Assembly: GCA_040389005.1 (NCBI GenBank)
Contig: JAZKAS010000043.1
Location: forward strand, 1 to 16,486
Source: JAGOUN01 sp040389005
GTDB lineage: Bacteria > Pseudomonadota > Gammaproteobacteria > JAGOUN01
Reading direction: 5' to 3'
DNA: 16,486 nucleotides
Under the pieces are notes generated by a model. It saw nothing but the letters and a program-made list of their open reading frames with translations. It was not told where the DNA came from and did not search any database. Of the stretch, positions 1-7,950 are shown one piece after another; within the stretch, counting starts at the first letter, position 1; each line of letters starts with the position of its first letter. Both the position numbers and the translations under genes were made by a program.

Positions 1-73
1 TCATTGCGAGTACTCGAAGCAATCCATCTTCCTTTTAACATTAGGATGGATTGCCGCGCTGCGCTCGCAATGA
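1..73. repeat. Palindromic interspersed repeat (REP/MITE-like), possibly cut by the window edge
   Basis: The stretch folds into an imperfect long hairpin. Outer arms 1-10 (TCATTGCGAG) and 64-73 (CTCGCAATGA) are perfect complements, and inner arms 19-28 (GCAATCCATC) and 45-54 (GATGGATTGC) are also perfect. They are separated by an asymmetric internal bulge (11-18 against 55-63) and closed by an AT-rich loop (29-44). Elements with CATTGCGAG at the ends and GCAATCC inside are common as non-coding interspersed repeats in draft genomes of several proteobacterial groups. An open frame crosses it but shows no coding character. A short extra inverted repeat (73-78 ACGTCC with 86-91 GGACGT) abuts it and may belong to the element. 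It lies just past the stop of the regulator gene. Only one copy is visible here. Confidence 0.7.
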
Positions 74-109
74 CGTCCCCTACGCGGACGTTTGGAAAGA
101 GCGCTATTA

Positions 110-796
110 TTATTTTTCTAACAGATAACCAATCCCACGAATGGTACGAATTCGCGGCGTGTTTGCGCTTGTTGAATCGAGTTTACTTCTTAAATGACTG
201 ATGTGCATATCCACGCTACGATCAAAGGCTTCAATTTTTCGATTAAGCCCTTGTTCACTGAGGGCCTCTTTGGGGACAATTTTGCCGACGTCTTTCATCA
301 AACAACAAAGGATATTATATTCTGAATTCGTCAGTTCAACAAATTGGCCGTTGATGGTTGTAATGCGTGTTGCAAGATCGACATTAATATTATTGACCTG
401 AAGTTGTTCGGGCACTTCTGTTATCGGTTCGACGCGTCGCAGAATAGCACGCAAACGTGCCACGATGAGTTTTGGACTACACGGTTTGGGAAGATAATCA
501 TCCGCACCAATATTGAGTCCTTTGAGTTGATCGGCTTCATCGCCTTTGGCTGTTAACATTAAAACAGGCGTTGCCGTATTTTGTTTTAACTTTTTCAGCA
601 CCTCAAAACCATTCATTTTGGGCAACATCACGTCTAATATAATAATATTAATGAGGGGATCAAGTGCCGCTTCGTACCCCGCGGCTCCATCATGAGCTGC
701 TCGAGTCTCAAACCCTTCTCGCTGCAAATACTCGGCGAGTAATTCACAAAAATCAATGTCGTCGTCAATGAGCAAGACGGTGTATTTTTTCATCAT
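110..796 (-). CDS. cpxR: OmpR/PhoB-family response regulator, CpxR-like
   Basis: A two-domain response regulator of 228 aa. The N-terminal receiver domain (about 4-118) carries the acidic cluster D11-D13, phospho-acceptor D55 in ILDVMLP, switch T82 and K104 in ADDYLPKP. The C-terminal winged-helix DNA-binding domain (about 130-226) ends in RTIRGIGYLLEK. The phrases ADDYLPKP and FDRSVDMHISHLRSKL are close to those in enteric CpxR, the envelope-stress regulator, so CpxR is the best family match. The longest frame begins with TTG at 799. ATG at 796 or the adjacent ATG at 793 is more likely, and the ribosome site is weak. It is divergent from the RND efflux genes, which makes it a candidate regulator of that pump (inference). 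The expected cpxA-type kinase does not follow: the palindromic repeat occupies 1-91. Confidence 0.9.
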   Translation of the reverse strand: MMKKYTVLLIDDDIDFCELLAEYLQREGFETRAAHDGAAGYEAALDPLINIIILDVMLPKMNGFEVLKKLKQNTATPVLMLTAKGDEADQLKGLNIGADDYLPKPCSPKLIVARLRAILRRVEPITEVPEQLQVNNINVDLATRITTINGQFVELTNSEYNILCCLMKDVGKIVPKEALSEQGLNRKIEAFDRSVDMHISHLRSKLDSTSANTPRIRTIRGIGYLLEK

Positions 797-849
797 CAAT
801 GAGTGGTGATCCTAAGTAGATTGCTGCTATTATTACTGTTCTGTTTCAG

Positions 850-866
850 GAAAACCACGTGTTTTC
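850..866. promoter_or_regulatory. Inverted repeat in the regulator/efflux divergent intergenic region, possible operator
   Basis: GAAAAC and GTTTTC form a perfect 6-bp inverted repeat around the 5-nt spacer CACGT, within the 91-bp gap between the divergent cpxR-like and efflux adaptor genes. It lies 21 bp before the adaptor start. It could be an operator for a local regulator or just part of the promoter. No GTAAA-type CpxR box could be read in the gap. The function is inferred only from position and symmetry. Confidence 0.35.
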
Positions 867-887
867 TTTTATTTTAGGTAAGTTATT

Positions 888-1949
888 ATGATACGCAAAT
901 CAATGTGGGTAAGTATTTTTGCAGCTTTATTGCTTTTAGCATGTAGTTACACGTGGGTGCATTTTCATATGCGAGCAAAACCGATGGCGCCGAAAACCAT
1001 GCCGATTGTCTCAGTATTTAAGCTGAAATCAGAAAATTTCCAACCCACAATCGAAGCGGTGGGCACTTTGCAAGCGAATCAGGGAACGGTATTAAAAGCG
1101 CAAACAAATGGACAAGTGGATAGTATTCATTTCGCACCGGGCGCAAGAGTGACGCAAGGAGAGATATTAGTCACATTAAATAATGTACAACAACGCGGTG
1201 CGTTGGATGCCGCGATTGCGCAACAACACCTCAATAAAACTATGTATCAACGCGATTTAGAATTAAAAAAATTAGGCGCGATATCTCTTGCCGCGGTTGA
1301 TCAAGCCAAAGCGGCACTTGATGCGGGAGAAGCCGCGGTTCATGAAGCGCAGGGTGTTTATGATTTAACGATTATTACAGCGCCGTTTTCTGGACGGGTA
1401 GGGATTGTGAAAGTAAATTTGGGGGATTATTTGCAATCGGGAGATTCGATTGTCAGTCTGCAAAATCTTGATCCAATGTTTATCGATTTCTATGTGCCTG
1501 AAAAATCATTTAGTGCGATTAAAAAAGGTGAAACGGTCAATGTGGTGGCGAATACATCGCCTGATGAAGTATTCACCGGAAAAATCATCAATTACGAAAC
1601 GGTGGTGGATCAAACCACAGGCATGTTGCAAGTACGGGCAGCAGTTCCTAATCCGCAAGAAACGTTGCTCCCAGGCGGTTATGCCACGGTAAAAGTCGAT
1701 ACCGGTGCTTCACAGATGACCTTAACGATTCCGCAAACGGCTTTAATGTACGACGAGAAAGGTGCGTATGTTTATCTTGTGCAAGCAGATGTAGCGATTC
1801 GGCAAAGTGTGCAAGTGGGCGAACAAATTAATCAAAGCATCCAAATAATTTCTGGATTAAAGCCAGGCGATACGATTGTCAGTGCCGGCACGAATAAAGT
1901 ACGCAATGGTGCTAGGATAGAAATCGCGACTGAAACAGGTGAAGCATGA
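888..1949 (+). CDS. RND efflux periplasmic adaptor (membrane fusion protein)
   Basis: Adaptor protein of 353 aa that would link the inner-membrane RND pump encoded next to it with an outer-membrane channel. A hydrophobic N-terminus (about 7-24) could be an uncleaved anchor. LLLAC ending at C19 resembles a lipobox, so a lipoprotein is also possible. After it come a split biotinyl/lipoyl-like domain (GTLQANQGTVLKAQTNGQV, then TIITAPFSGRVGIVKVNLGDYL), a short helical hairpin between the halves, a beta-barrel region (MFIDFYVPEKSF onward) and a membrane-proximal domain with LLPGGYATV. The order and length fit the HlyD/MexA family. The start is the ATG at 888, after AGGTAAG. The stop overlaps the pump start by 4 bp (ATGA), implying translational coupling. 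The exact substrate cannot be told. Confidence 0.93.
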   Translation: MIRKSMWVSIFAALLLLACSYTWVHFHMRAKPMAPKTMPIVSVFKLKSENFQPTIEAVGTLQANQGTVLKAQTNGQVDSIHFAPGARVTQGEILVTLNNVQQRGALDAAIAQQHLNKTMYQRDLELKKLGAISLAAVDQAKAALDAGEAAVHEAQGVYDLTIITAPFSGRVGIVKVNLGDYLQSGDSIVSLQNLDPMFIDFYVPEKSFSAIKKGETVNVVANTSPDEVFTGKIINYETVVDQTTGMLQVRAAVPNPQETLLPGGYATVKVDTGASQMTLTIPQTALMYDEKGAYVYLVQADVAIRQSVQVGEQINQSIQIISGLKPGDTIVSAGTNKVRNGARIEIATETGEA

Positions 1950-4900
1950 GTAAGCCGACCGATTTTTTTATCAAGCGCCCGGTATTTTCTACTGCGTTAA
2001 GTTTGTTATTGTTTGTGATTGGACTGATTGCGTATGATCAATTAGAACTGCGTCAATATCCCAGAATGGAAGCCAATGTCATTTCGGTTTCTACAACCTA
2101 CCAAGGCGCAGACGCAGACACCGTAGAAAGTTTTGTCACGACCAAAATCGAAGATGCGATTGCCGGTGTCGATGATATTGATTACATCACCTCTTCCAGT
2201 ACCGCAGGAAAAAGTCGTGTGACGATTTATTTAGTTTTGAATGCGGATGTGAATACCGCACTAGAAGATGTGAGCAGCGATCTTGCCTCCATCACCAAAT
2301 CATTACCGGATGGCGTGGATGATCCGGTGGTGACAAAAATGGATCCGAATGCGTCGCCCGGAATAGTCGTGGGTTTTTCGAGCGATCGAAAATCTGCGCC
2401 TGAAATTACCGATTATTTAAATCGTGTGATTGCGCCGCAAATTGTCACCGTTTCAGGTGTCGGCGCGGTGGATATTTTGGGAGATCGTACTTACGCCATG
2501 CGTTTGTGGTTGGATCCGTTAAAAATGGCTAAGCTGGGTGTTACCGCGACCGATGTTCAAGATGCGTTAAACGATAATAATATTCAAGCACAACCCGGCT
2601 CGGTGCGTCGTGACGAACAGCTGTTAACAATCAACGCACAAACCGATTTACATACCGCGGCAGAATTCAACCAGCTGGTGGTGAAACATAGTGGTTCTCA
2701 ATTAGTACGAATTCAAGATATTGGTCGCGCTGAATTAGGAGCTGAATCTTATAATAAAAGTTTATATATTGGCGGAAAAATTGGTGTTGGACTGGCGATC
2801 ACTATTAAATCGAATGCGAATCCGTTGGTGGTTTCGGTGGATGTTAAAAAAGTATTAGCTAATCTTGAAAAACAAATGCCGCCGGATATGACCATGCAAT
2901 ATGCGCAAGACAGCTCAAAATATATTGCGTTGTCGATTCATGAAGTTATTCGTACGATCATAGAATCTGCGATTTTTGTTTTTATCGTTATCTTTTTATT
3001 TATTGGTTCATTTCGTGCGGTGCTTATTCCCATGGTCACTGTGCCTTTATCGCTTGTGACGACATTCGCATTTATGTTTGCGATGGGCTATAGCGTCAAT
3101 ACCTTAACATTATTGGCGTTTGTTTTTGCAATTGGTATGGTGGTCGATGATGCGATTGTCGTACTGGAAAATATACATCGCCATATTGAAGAAGGTTTAT
3201 CCGCGTTTGAAGCTTCAATAACGGGCGCGCGTGAAATTGTGTTTGTGGTGATTGCGATGACGTTTACATTAGTTGCCGTTTATGCACCGATTGGCTTTAC
3301 CACAGGATTAACCAGTATTTTATTTAAAGAATTTGCATTTACGCTTGCAGCCGCCGTGGTGATTTCTGGTTTTACTGCATTAACGCTGTCACCCATGATG
3401 TGTGCTAAATTAATGAAGCCCCTGCAAAAAGAATCGCGGATAGAAGAAAAAATTAATCGCATTATTTTTTTAATGACAGAGAAATATAAAATTTATTTAA
3501 CGCGTACGTTGAATAATAAAAGTATTATTATTGTGCTGATGGTGGGAATTATTGCGTTAGGCGCTATTTTTTTTCCGCCATTACAAGCCACGAGCACTTT
3601 GGCACCGGCTGAAGATCAAGGCATTCTTTCCGGAAAAGCAAATGCGCCCACCGGCGCAAGCATTGATTATACAAAAAAATATACCACACCCCTTAATGCC
3701 GAATTTAAAAAAATTCCTGAAATTGAACGTCAAGTGATTATCAATGGGCAAGGCGGAGAAAATAACGCGAGTTTTTATTTGGGTTTGACGGATTGGTCTG
3801 CGCGCGATCGGTCAGCTTCCGACATACAAAAAGAATTGATGAAAATAACGGATAAAATTCCAGGTATGCGGTTCTCATTTTTCAGCCCCAGTAGTTTGCC
3901 AGGTTCCAGTGGCGTTGCATCGACGCAGCTGGTATTGAAATCAACGGGGAGTTTTGAAGAGCTCAATACAATTTCAGAAAAACTGCTCACGCAATTAGAA
4001 GCATTACCTGGGGTGTTAAGCGTTGATTCTGATTTAAAGCTCAATAGTCCACAAATTACCGTGAGTATTGATAGGAGCCGCGCGTCTTCTTTAGGCATTA
4101 GTATGTCAGATATCAATGCTGTATTAAAACTTGCGCTAAGTGAATCTACTGTAGGTTCATTTGTAAAAGATGGCCAAGGTTATGACGTAATCCCGCAATT
4201 GGATACGATGTTTCGTAATGATCCCGAAAAATTAAATCATCTGTATGTCAAAACAGAAGGCGGACAAATGATTCCTCTCGCGAATATTATTACCGTGACC
4301 AATACTATTTCGCCGGATACCCTGAGTCATTTCCAACAACAACGTTCAGTGACGATGACGCTGATACTCGCGGCCGGCACGGGTCAACAACAAGTAATTA
4401 CTGCGTTTGAAACGCTGCTAAAAAGCGACCAATTGCCAGAATATGTGAGTTATGATTTTTCAGGCGACACGCGGCAATTCATTGAGTCGGGAAGTTCGAT
4501 GTTCACGATATTTTTATTCTCGCTCATTTTTATTTATTTAGTATTAAGTGCGCAATTTGAAAGTTTTATAGATCCTTTTGTCGTGATGTTTACCGTTCCA
4601 CTTGCACTAGTAGGCGCTTTAGTTACATTATATAGTGTCGGCGCATCATTGAATATTTATACTGAAATAGGACTCATCACCTTAGTCGGTTTGATTTCAA
4701 AACATGGGATTTTAATGGTCGCGTTTGCAAACCAACTTTGTGAAACCGGATTGAGCATTCATGAAGCGATTCAAGCTTCGGCAGCTATTCGATTACGGCC
4801 TATTTTAATGACAACCGCCGCGGTTATTTTAGGCGCTCTTCCACTGATATTGGCAAATGGCGCTGGATCTGTTGCACGTTCGCAAATGGGTTGGACGATA

Positions 4901-4996
4901 GCAGGAGGTATGTTATTTGGAACAATATTAACATTATTTGTTATTCCTACGATGTACACATTGTTTAAGAAAAATTTGCATTTTCAGGACAAATAA
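1946..4996 (+). CDS. HAE1-family RND multidrug efflux permease
   Basis: Full-length inner-membrane RND transporter of 1016 aa, within the normal size range. It begins with the usual DFFIKRPVFSTALSLLLFVIG first helix, has two large periplasmic loops (about 30-330 and 555-860) and two six-helix blocks. The proton-relay residues are present: the Asp pair D401/D402 in GMVVDDAIVVLENIHRH (TM4) and K919 in LVGLISKHGILM (TM10). It should export hydrophobic compounds with proton antiport, as a trimer with the adaptor encoded upstream. The start codon overlaps the adaptor stop. No TolC/OprM-type channel gene lies nearby, so an outer-membrane partner must be encoded elsewhere. The drug profile cannot be predicted, though the family assignment is firm. 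Confidence 0.96.
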   Translation: MSKPTDFFIKRPVFSTALSLLLFVIGLIAYDQLELRQYPRMEANVISVSTTYQGADADTVESFVTTKIEDAIAGVDDIDYITSSSTAGKSRVTIYLVLNADVNTALEDVSSDLASITKSLPDGVDDPVVTKMDPNASPGIVVGFSSDRKSAPEITDYLNRVIAPQIVTVSGVGAVDILGDRTYAMRLWLDPLKMAKLGVTATDVQDALNDNNIQAQPGSVRRDEQLLTINAQTDLHTAAEFNQLVVKHSGSQLVRIQDIGRAELGAESYNKSLYIGGKIGVGLAITIKSNANPLVVSVDVKKVLANLEKQMPPDMTMQYAQDSSKYIALSIHEVIRTIIESAIFVFIVIFLFIGSFRAVLIPMVTVPLSLVTTFAFMFAMGYSVNTLTLLAFVFAIGMVVDDAIVVLENIHRHIEEGLSAFEASITGAREIVFVVIAMTFTLVAVYAPIGFTTGLTSILFKEFAFTLAAAVVISGFTALTLSPMMCAKLMKPLQKESRIEEKINRIIFLMTEKYKIYLTRTLNNKSIIIVLMVGIIALGAIFFPPLQATSTLAPAEDQGILSGKANAPTGASIDYTKKYTTPLNAEFKKIPEIERQVIINGQGGENNASFYLGLTDWSARDRSASDIQKELMKITDKIPGMRFSFFSPSSLPGSSGVASTQLVLKSTGSFEELNTISEKLLTQLEALPGVLSVDSDLKLNSPQITVSIDRSRASSLGISMSDINAVLKLALSESTVGSFVKDGQGYDVIPQLDTMFRNDPEKLNHLYVKTEGGQMIPLANIITVTNTISPDTLSHFQQQRSVTMTLILAAGTGQQQVITAFETLLKSDQLPEYVSYDFSGDTRQFIESGSSMFTIFLFSLIFIYLVLSAQFESFIDPFVVMFTVPLALVGALVTLYSVGASLNIYTEIGLITLVGLISKHGILMVAFANQLCETGLSIHEAIQASAAIRLRPILMTTAAVILGALPLILANGAGSVARSQMGWTIAGGMLFGTILTLFVIPTMYTLFKKNLHFQDK

Positions 4997-5066
4997 ATAA
5001 TGTGCAAATGAGTGTTGAAGTGTTTAATGATTTCCAATAACAGTCAAATTAATCGTAGGAAAGTAG

Positions 5067-6101
5067 ATGTTTAAGAAAAGCTTATTGATGGTGGTAAGTC
5101 TAATTTTAGCAAATGTTGCTTTGGCAACGGATTTAACGCTTTTAAAAAACCCGTATAGTGTGACCAGCATTCGTCTGAAAACAGAAATCTATGCAAAACA
5201 TATGGCGCATCCAACTTTAACTGTTGAAACGATTAATGTAGACGCTAAGAATCAGCGTGTCCTCAAGTTCTCTGATTTAGTGTCCGATCAAGAAAAAGCG
5301 CTAAAAATTATAGCAACGTATTCTCAGGCGTATTTATTGAAAAAAGTGAATATGCCAGCTGATTTTTTTAAAATAGGGACGGCGCCGTTATTAGAAAATT
5401 ATTCACATTGGAATATTAATTCTGAATATTTAGAAATCACGTTTGATCGCGCACAAGTTACCCCTTCTTATTATGGGCTGCAAGTGGTTGATATACCGCT
5501 TTCATTATTAGCAGATGTTTTGAATCCAACATTTTTTCCTAACCTATTCAAATTACAAGCAGGAGATTTATTATTCCAAGATCTTGCTTGTGGCAAATTA
5601 TGTGATGGCATTAATAGCACCACCCATGGTTATAAGAATACGGTAGTTTCGCACGTGGGAATGGTGGTATCTATTAATAACTCTGAACCGATGGTGATTG
5701 AAGCTCTCAGCTCAGGGGTGAAACTAACATCCCTTAATGAATTTTTAGTAAGAAGCCTTGATAAAGATGGCCATCCACGAGTAATGGTTGGCAGAGTGAA
5801 TGATCAAACACAAGCATTAATTCCTGCAGCCATAAGAGATGCGATGCATGATTTAAATGCACCGTATAATGCGACTTTCTCACCCGATGCTAAAGGATTT
5901 TATTGTTCGCAATNNNNNNNNNNATATCCAATGAATTTCAAAACCGATCACCCTAACAAATTTTCGCCAGCATGGGTGTATTATTTTTCTGAATTAAAAC
6001 AACCGATTCCGCAAGGTAAGCAGGGAAATAATCCTGGGATGTTATCGCGAGATTCTAAGATTAAAATTGTATATTTTTATGGAAATTTACGTCAAAAATA
6101 A
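5067..6101 (+). CDS. Exported YiiX-like permuted papain-fold (NlpC/P60-related) hydrolase, interrupted by an assembly gap
   Basis: A secreted protein of about 344 aa with a clear Sec signal peptide (MFKKSLLMVVSLILANVALA, cleavage likely after A20). The second half carries the circularly permuted NlpC/P60-like pattern: LQAGDLLFQDL, the catalytic-type His in SHVGMVV (H196), then the nucleophile-type Cys in FYCSQ (C280). PMNFK, AWVYYFSEL and IPQGKQGNNPGMLSRD follow and resemble YiiX-family proteins. The role is probably peptide or amide hydrolysis in the periplasm, possibly on cell wall, but the substrate is unknown. The N-terminal ~150 residues are not recognised. Ten N at 5914-5923 follow the Cys motif directly. 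The frame is open on both sides, but residues are probably missing there. It starts 70 bp after the pump gene with ribosome site AGGAAAG. Its 3' end overlaps the helicase gene on the other strand by 15 bp. Confidence 0.8.
   Translation: MFKKSLLMVVSLILANVALATDLTLLKNPYSVTSIRLKTEIYAKHMAHPTLTVETINVDAKNQRVLKFSDLVSDQEKALKIIATYSQAYLLKKVNMPADFFKIGTAPLLENYSHWNINSEYLEITFDRAQVTPSYYGLQVVDIPLSLLADVLNPTFFPNLFKLQAGDLLFQDLACGKLCDGINSTTHGYKNTVVSHVGMVVSINNSEPMVIEALSSGVKLTSLNEFLVRSLDKDGHPRVMVGRVNDQTQALIPAAIRDAMHDLNAPYNATFSPDAKGFYCSQXXXXYPMNFKTDHPNKFSPAWVYYFSELKQPIPQGKQGNNPGMLSRDSKIKIVYFYGNLRQK
5914..5923. other. Assembly gap (10 N) inside the hydrolase gene
   Basis: Ten N directly after the FYCSQ motif. A fixed run of ten, also found at 7989, is a scaffolding placeholder and not a measured length. 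Confidence 0.95.
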
Positions 6102-7772
6102 TCGTACCATTTGAATGGTCGTATACGAGTATTTCCCTGAAAATTTATCGTAAATGGGTTTTAGCTTTCCATCCTCTGATTGTTTTAACTCAGTTAAAAT
6201 CGCTTCAAATTCATTTTTTGGAAGCTTATTTTTTAAATGTAAAAAAGAAGAAGCGTCTATTTCCTTTAAACTCACGAGTTTTTCTATGTGCGTTACAATT
6301 GTGCCTAATGTCAATCCGCGTTTTTCAGCGATCGCATCAGCGGATAATGTTTCTTTTAGCATTTGCAACGTCACCAAATGGGTGGGAGTTTCATTGCCTT
6401 TTTTAAGGCGGCTAGTGTTTTTGTTGATCTTTTTTTCAGTGCTGCCTTCAAAGCGTTCAAAAAGTGTTTTGCGTTGTTGTGTTATTTTTTCAGCATCTGA
6501 TAAATTTTGTAAATATGCCGCAAAATTAGCGGAATCTATTTTTAAAATTTTATCTTGCGAAAGTACGATCGGATGAACGGTTAAAGCGATTTCATTGAGA
6601 TTCATGAGTTTTAAACCACTCAAACTGCGTACGCGTGATAATGCAACATAGCCCATGCCTGGCTCAAAAGCATCACCTAAGTCAATTTCTGCAGCATCTA
6701 ATGTCATTCCTTGGCTTTTATGAATGGTAATCGCCCAAGCAAGGCGTAGCGGAACTTGTGTTAATGAAGCGCGAACATAACCGTTATCTTGATATTTCCA
6801 ACTTTCAGCAGCAGCAATAATTATTTTTCCATCGTACGTTTTAACAATCGGCCAAGCGTCAGGACTTTTTTCAAATCCAACGACAATACATCGTGTGCCA
6901 TTGACATAACGTGCTTGATTGTCGTTTTTAATGAAAATGACTTCCGCGCCGATCTTTAATTTTAAAGTTTCTTGGGCTAGACAACTTTTTTTCAAGCCCT
7001 CAACAAGCTTTTCAAACCCTTCCGCGAGCATGGTAAATGTTTTTTCTTGCGTGGTTAATTTTTCTAGCTCAGCGTCATTAATTTTATCGACATTAATGTT
7101 GCGAGAATATAATTTGGTAGCTTTGGTTTCGCCTTGGGGTTCTTTTTTATAACGCGTTCGTAACGGCACTTTTGTGTGTTCGCCTGTGGCGCCATTACGA
7201 ATATCATTAAGAATTGTAAGCAATGGATCATCGTCTTGACGGTGTTGCTCTTCAAGATAACACACTTCAAAGCCTTGATTTTTCCAAACGTTAGATTTAA
7301 ATGCGAAATGTTTTTCGATGTCAGTAGATGCTGAAGAAACAGGCGGTAACTGAAAAAAATCTCCACATAACACTACCTGAATGCCTCCAAACGGCTCATT
7401 ATTTTCTAAAATGTAACGCGCAATCGTATCGACCATATCAAGTTGATGCGCATGAAGCATTGATACTTCATCAATAATCAACACTTTAGTTTTTTTATAA
7501 TTACGTCTAATGCGTTTATCATCGAATAATTTTTCTAAATCTTTTTTAGTTAAATGATCTTTAATGCCGATTCCTGACCAAGCATGCACGGTCATGCCTT
7601 GCAAATGTGTTGCAGCAATCCCCGTGGAGGCCGTTATCGCCACATCGACGTTATTTTCTTTGAGATAGTGAATATACTGATTGAGCAGATATGTTTTTCC
7701 TGCGCCTGCCGCACCGGTCAGGAAAATATTTTTGCCCATTTTCAATAGACTAAGCGCTTCATTTTGTTTCAT
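6087..7772 (-). CDS. PIF1/RecD-like superfamily 1 DNA helicase with C-terminal HTH domain
   Basis: ATPase of 561 aa. The Walker A motif is GAAGAGKT (20-27). TASTGIAATHLQG and VHAWSGIGI follow as PIF1-type motifs, the Walker B motif is VLIIDEVSM with D101/E102, motif III is LCGDFFQLPPV, and the C-terminal motifs are AITIHKSQGMTLD and GYVALSRVRSLSGL. This order is diagnostic for PIF1-like 5'-3' helicases, which unwind DNA and act in replication or repair. The last ~100 residues (HLVTLQMLKETLSADAIAEKRGLTLGT onward) look like the helix-turn-helix domain often attached to bacterial RecQ- and PIF1-type helicases. The start ATG at 7772 follows an AT-rich region with a plausible promoter. It appears monocistronic and converges with the hydrolase gene, overlapping its last 15 bp. 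Its cellular role is not deducible from neighbours. Confidence 0.92.
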   Translation of the reverse strand: MKQNEALSLLKMGKNIFLTGAAGAGKTYLLNQYIHYLKENNVDVAITASTGIAATHLQGMTVHAWSGIGIKDHLTKKDLEKLFDDKRIRRNYKKTKVLIIDEVSMLHAHQLDMVDTIARYILENNEPFGGIQVVLCGDFFQLPPVSSASTDIEKHFAFKSNVWKNQGFEVCYLEEQHRQDDDPLLTILNDIRNGATGEHTKVPLRTRYKKEPQGETKATKLYSRNINVDKINDAELEKLTTQEKTFTMLAEGFEKLVEGLKKSCLAQETLKLKIGAEVIFIKNDNQARYVNGTRCIVVGFEKSPDAWPIVKTYDGKIIIAAAESWKYQDNGYVRASLTQVPLRLAWAITIHKSQGMTLDAAEIDLGDAFEPGMGYVALSRVRSLSGLKLMNLNEIALTVHPIVLSQDKILKIDSANFAAYLQNLSDAEKITQQRKTLFERFEGSTEKKINKNTSRLKKGNETPTHLVTLQMLKETLSADAIAEKRGLTLGTIVTHIEKLVSLKEIDASSFLHLKNKLPKNEFEAILTELKQSEDGKLKPIYDKFSGKYSYTTIQMVRLFLT

Positions 7773-7830
7773 AGAAGATGTACCAGATTAGGTTTGATAA
7801 ATAAAGAATAAAGCAACGGGCGGGACTTAC

Positions 7831-7858
7831 ATTTTAACGTTAATTAAAATAATGTAAA
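7831..7858 (-). promoter_or_regulatory. Candidate sigma-70 promoter of the helicase gene
   Basis: Read on the minus strand, TTTACA (7858-7853) and TAAAAT (7836-7831) are separated by 16 nt. Each differs by one base from the consensus -35 and -10. They lie about 60 bp upstream of the helicase start at 7772. The spacer is AT-rich and part of an imperfect palindrome. Prediction is by eye only. Confidence 0.45.
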
Positions 7859-7914
7859 GCAAAAATTAGATTAGGGCTAAGCAGATCATCTCTCACAAGT
7901 TTTGTGGAAAGTTT

Positions 7915-7946
7915 AAGATGAGCAATCTCTTATGGTTGCCCATCTT
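7915..7946 (-). terminator. Hairpin after ttcA, possible terminator
   Basis: AAGATGAGCAA (7915-7925) pairs with TTGCCCATCTT (7936-7946) as an 11-bp stem containing one G-T wobble and closing a 10-nt loop. On the minus strand it starts only 4 nt after an in-frame-compatible TAA at 7951-7953, the likely true stop of ttcA. The following T-tract is poor (AAACTTTCC), so termination may be weak or Rho-assisted. Confidence 0.5.
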
Positions 7947-7950
7947 GTTC

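Noticed and set aside
4..201. Short open frame across the left repeat
   Set aside because: It reads through the palindromic arms and then antisense to the regulator gene, with no family resemblance or ribosome site.
797..887. CpxR-type box (GTAAA-N5-GTAAA) between the divergent genes
   Set aside because: No such pair could be found by eye on either strand.
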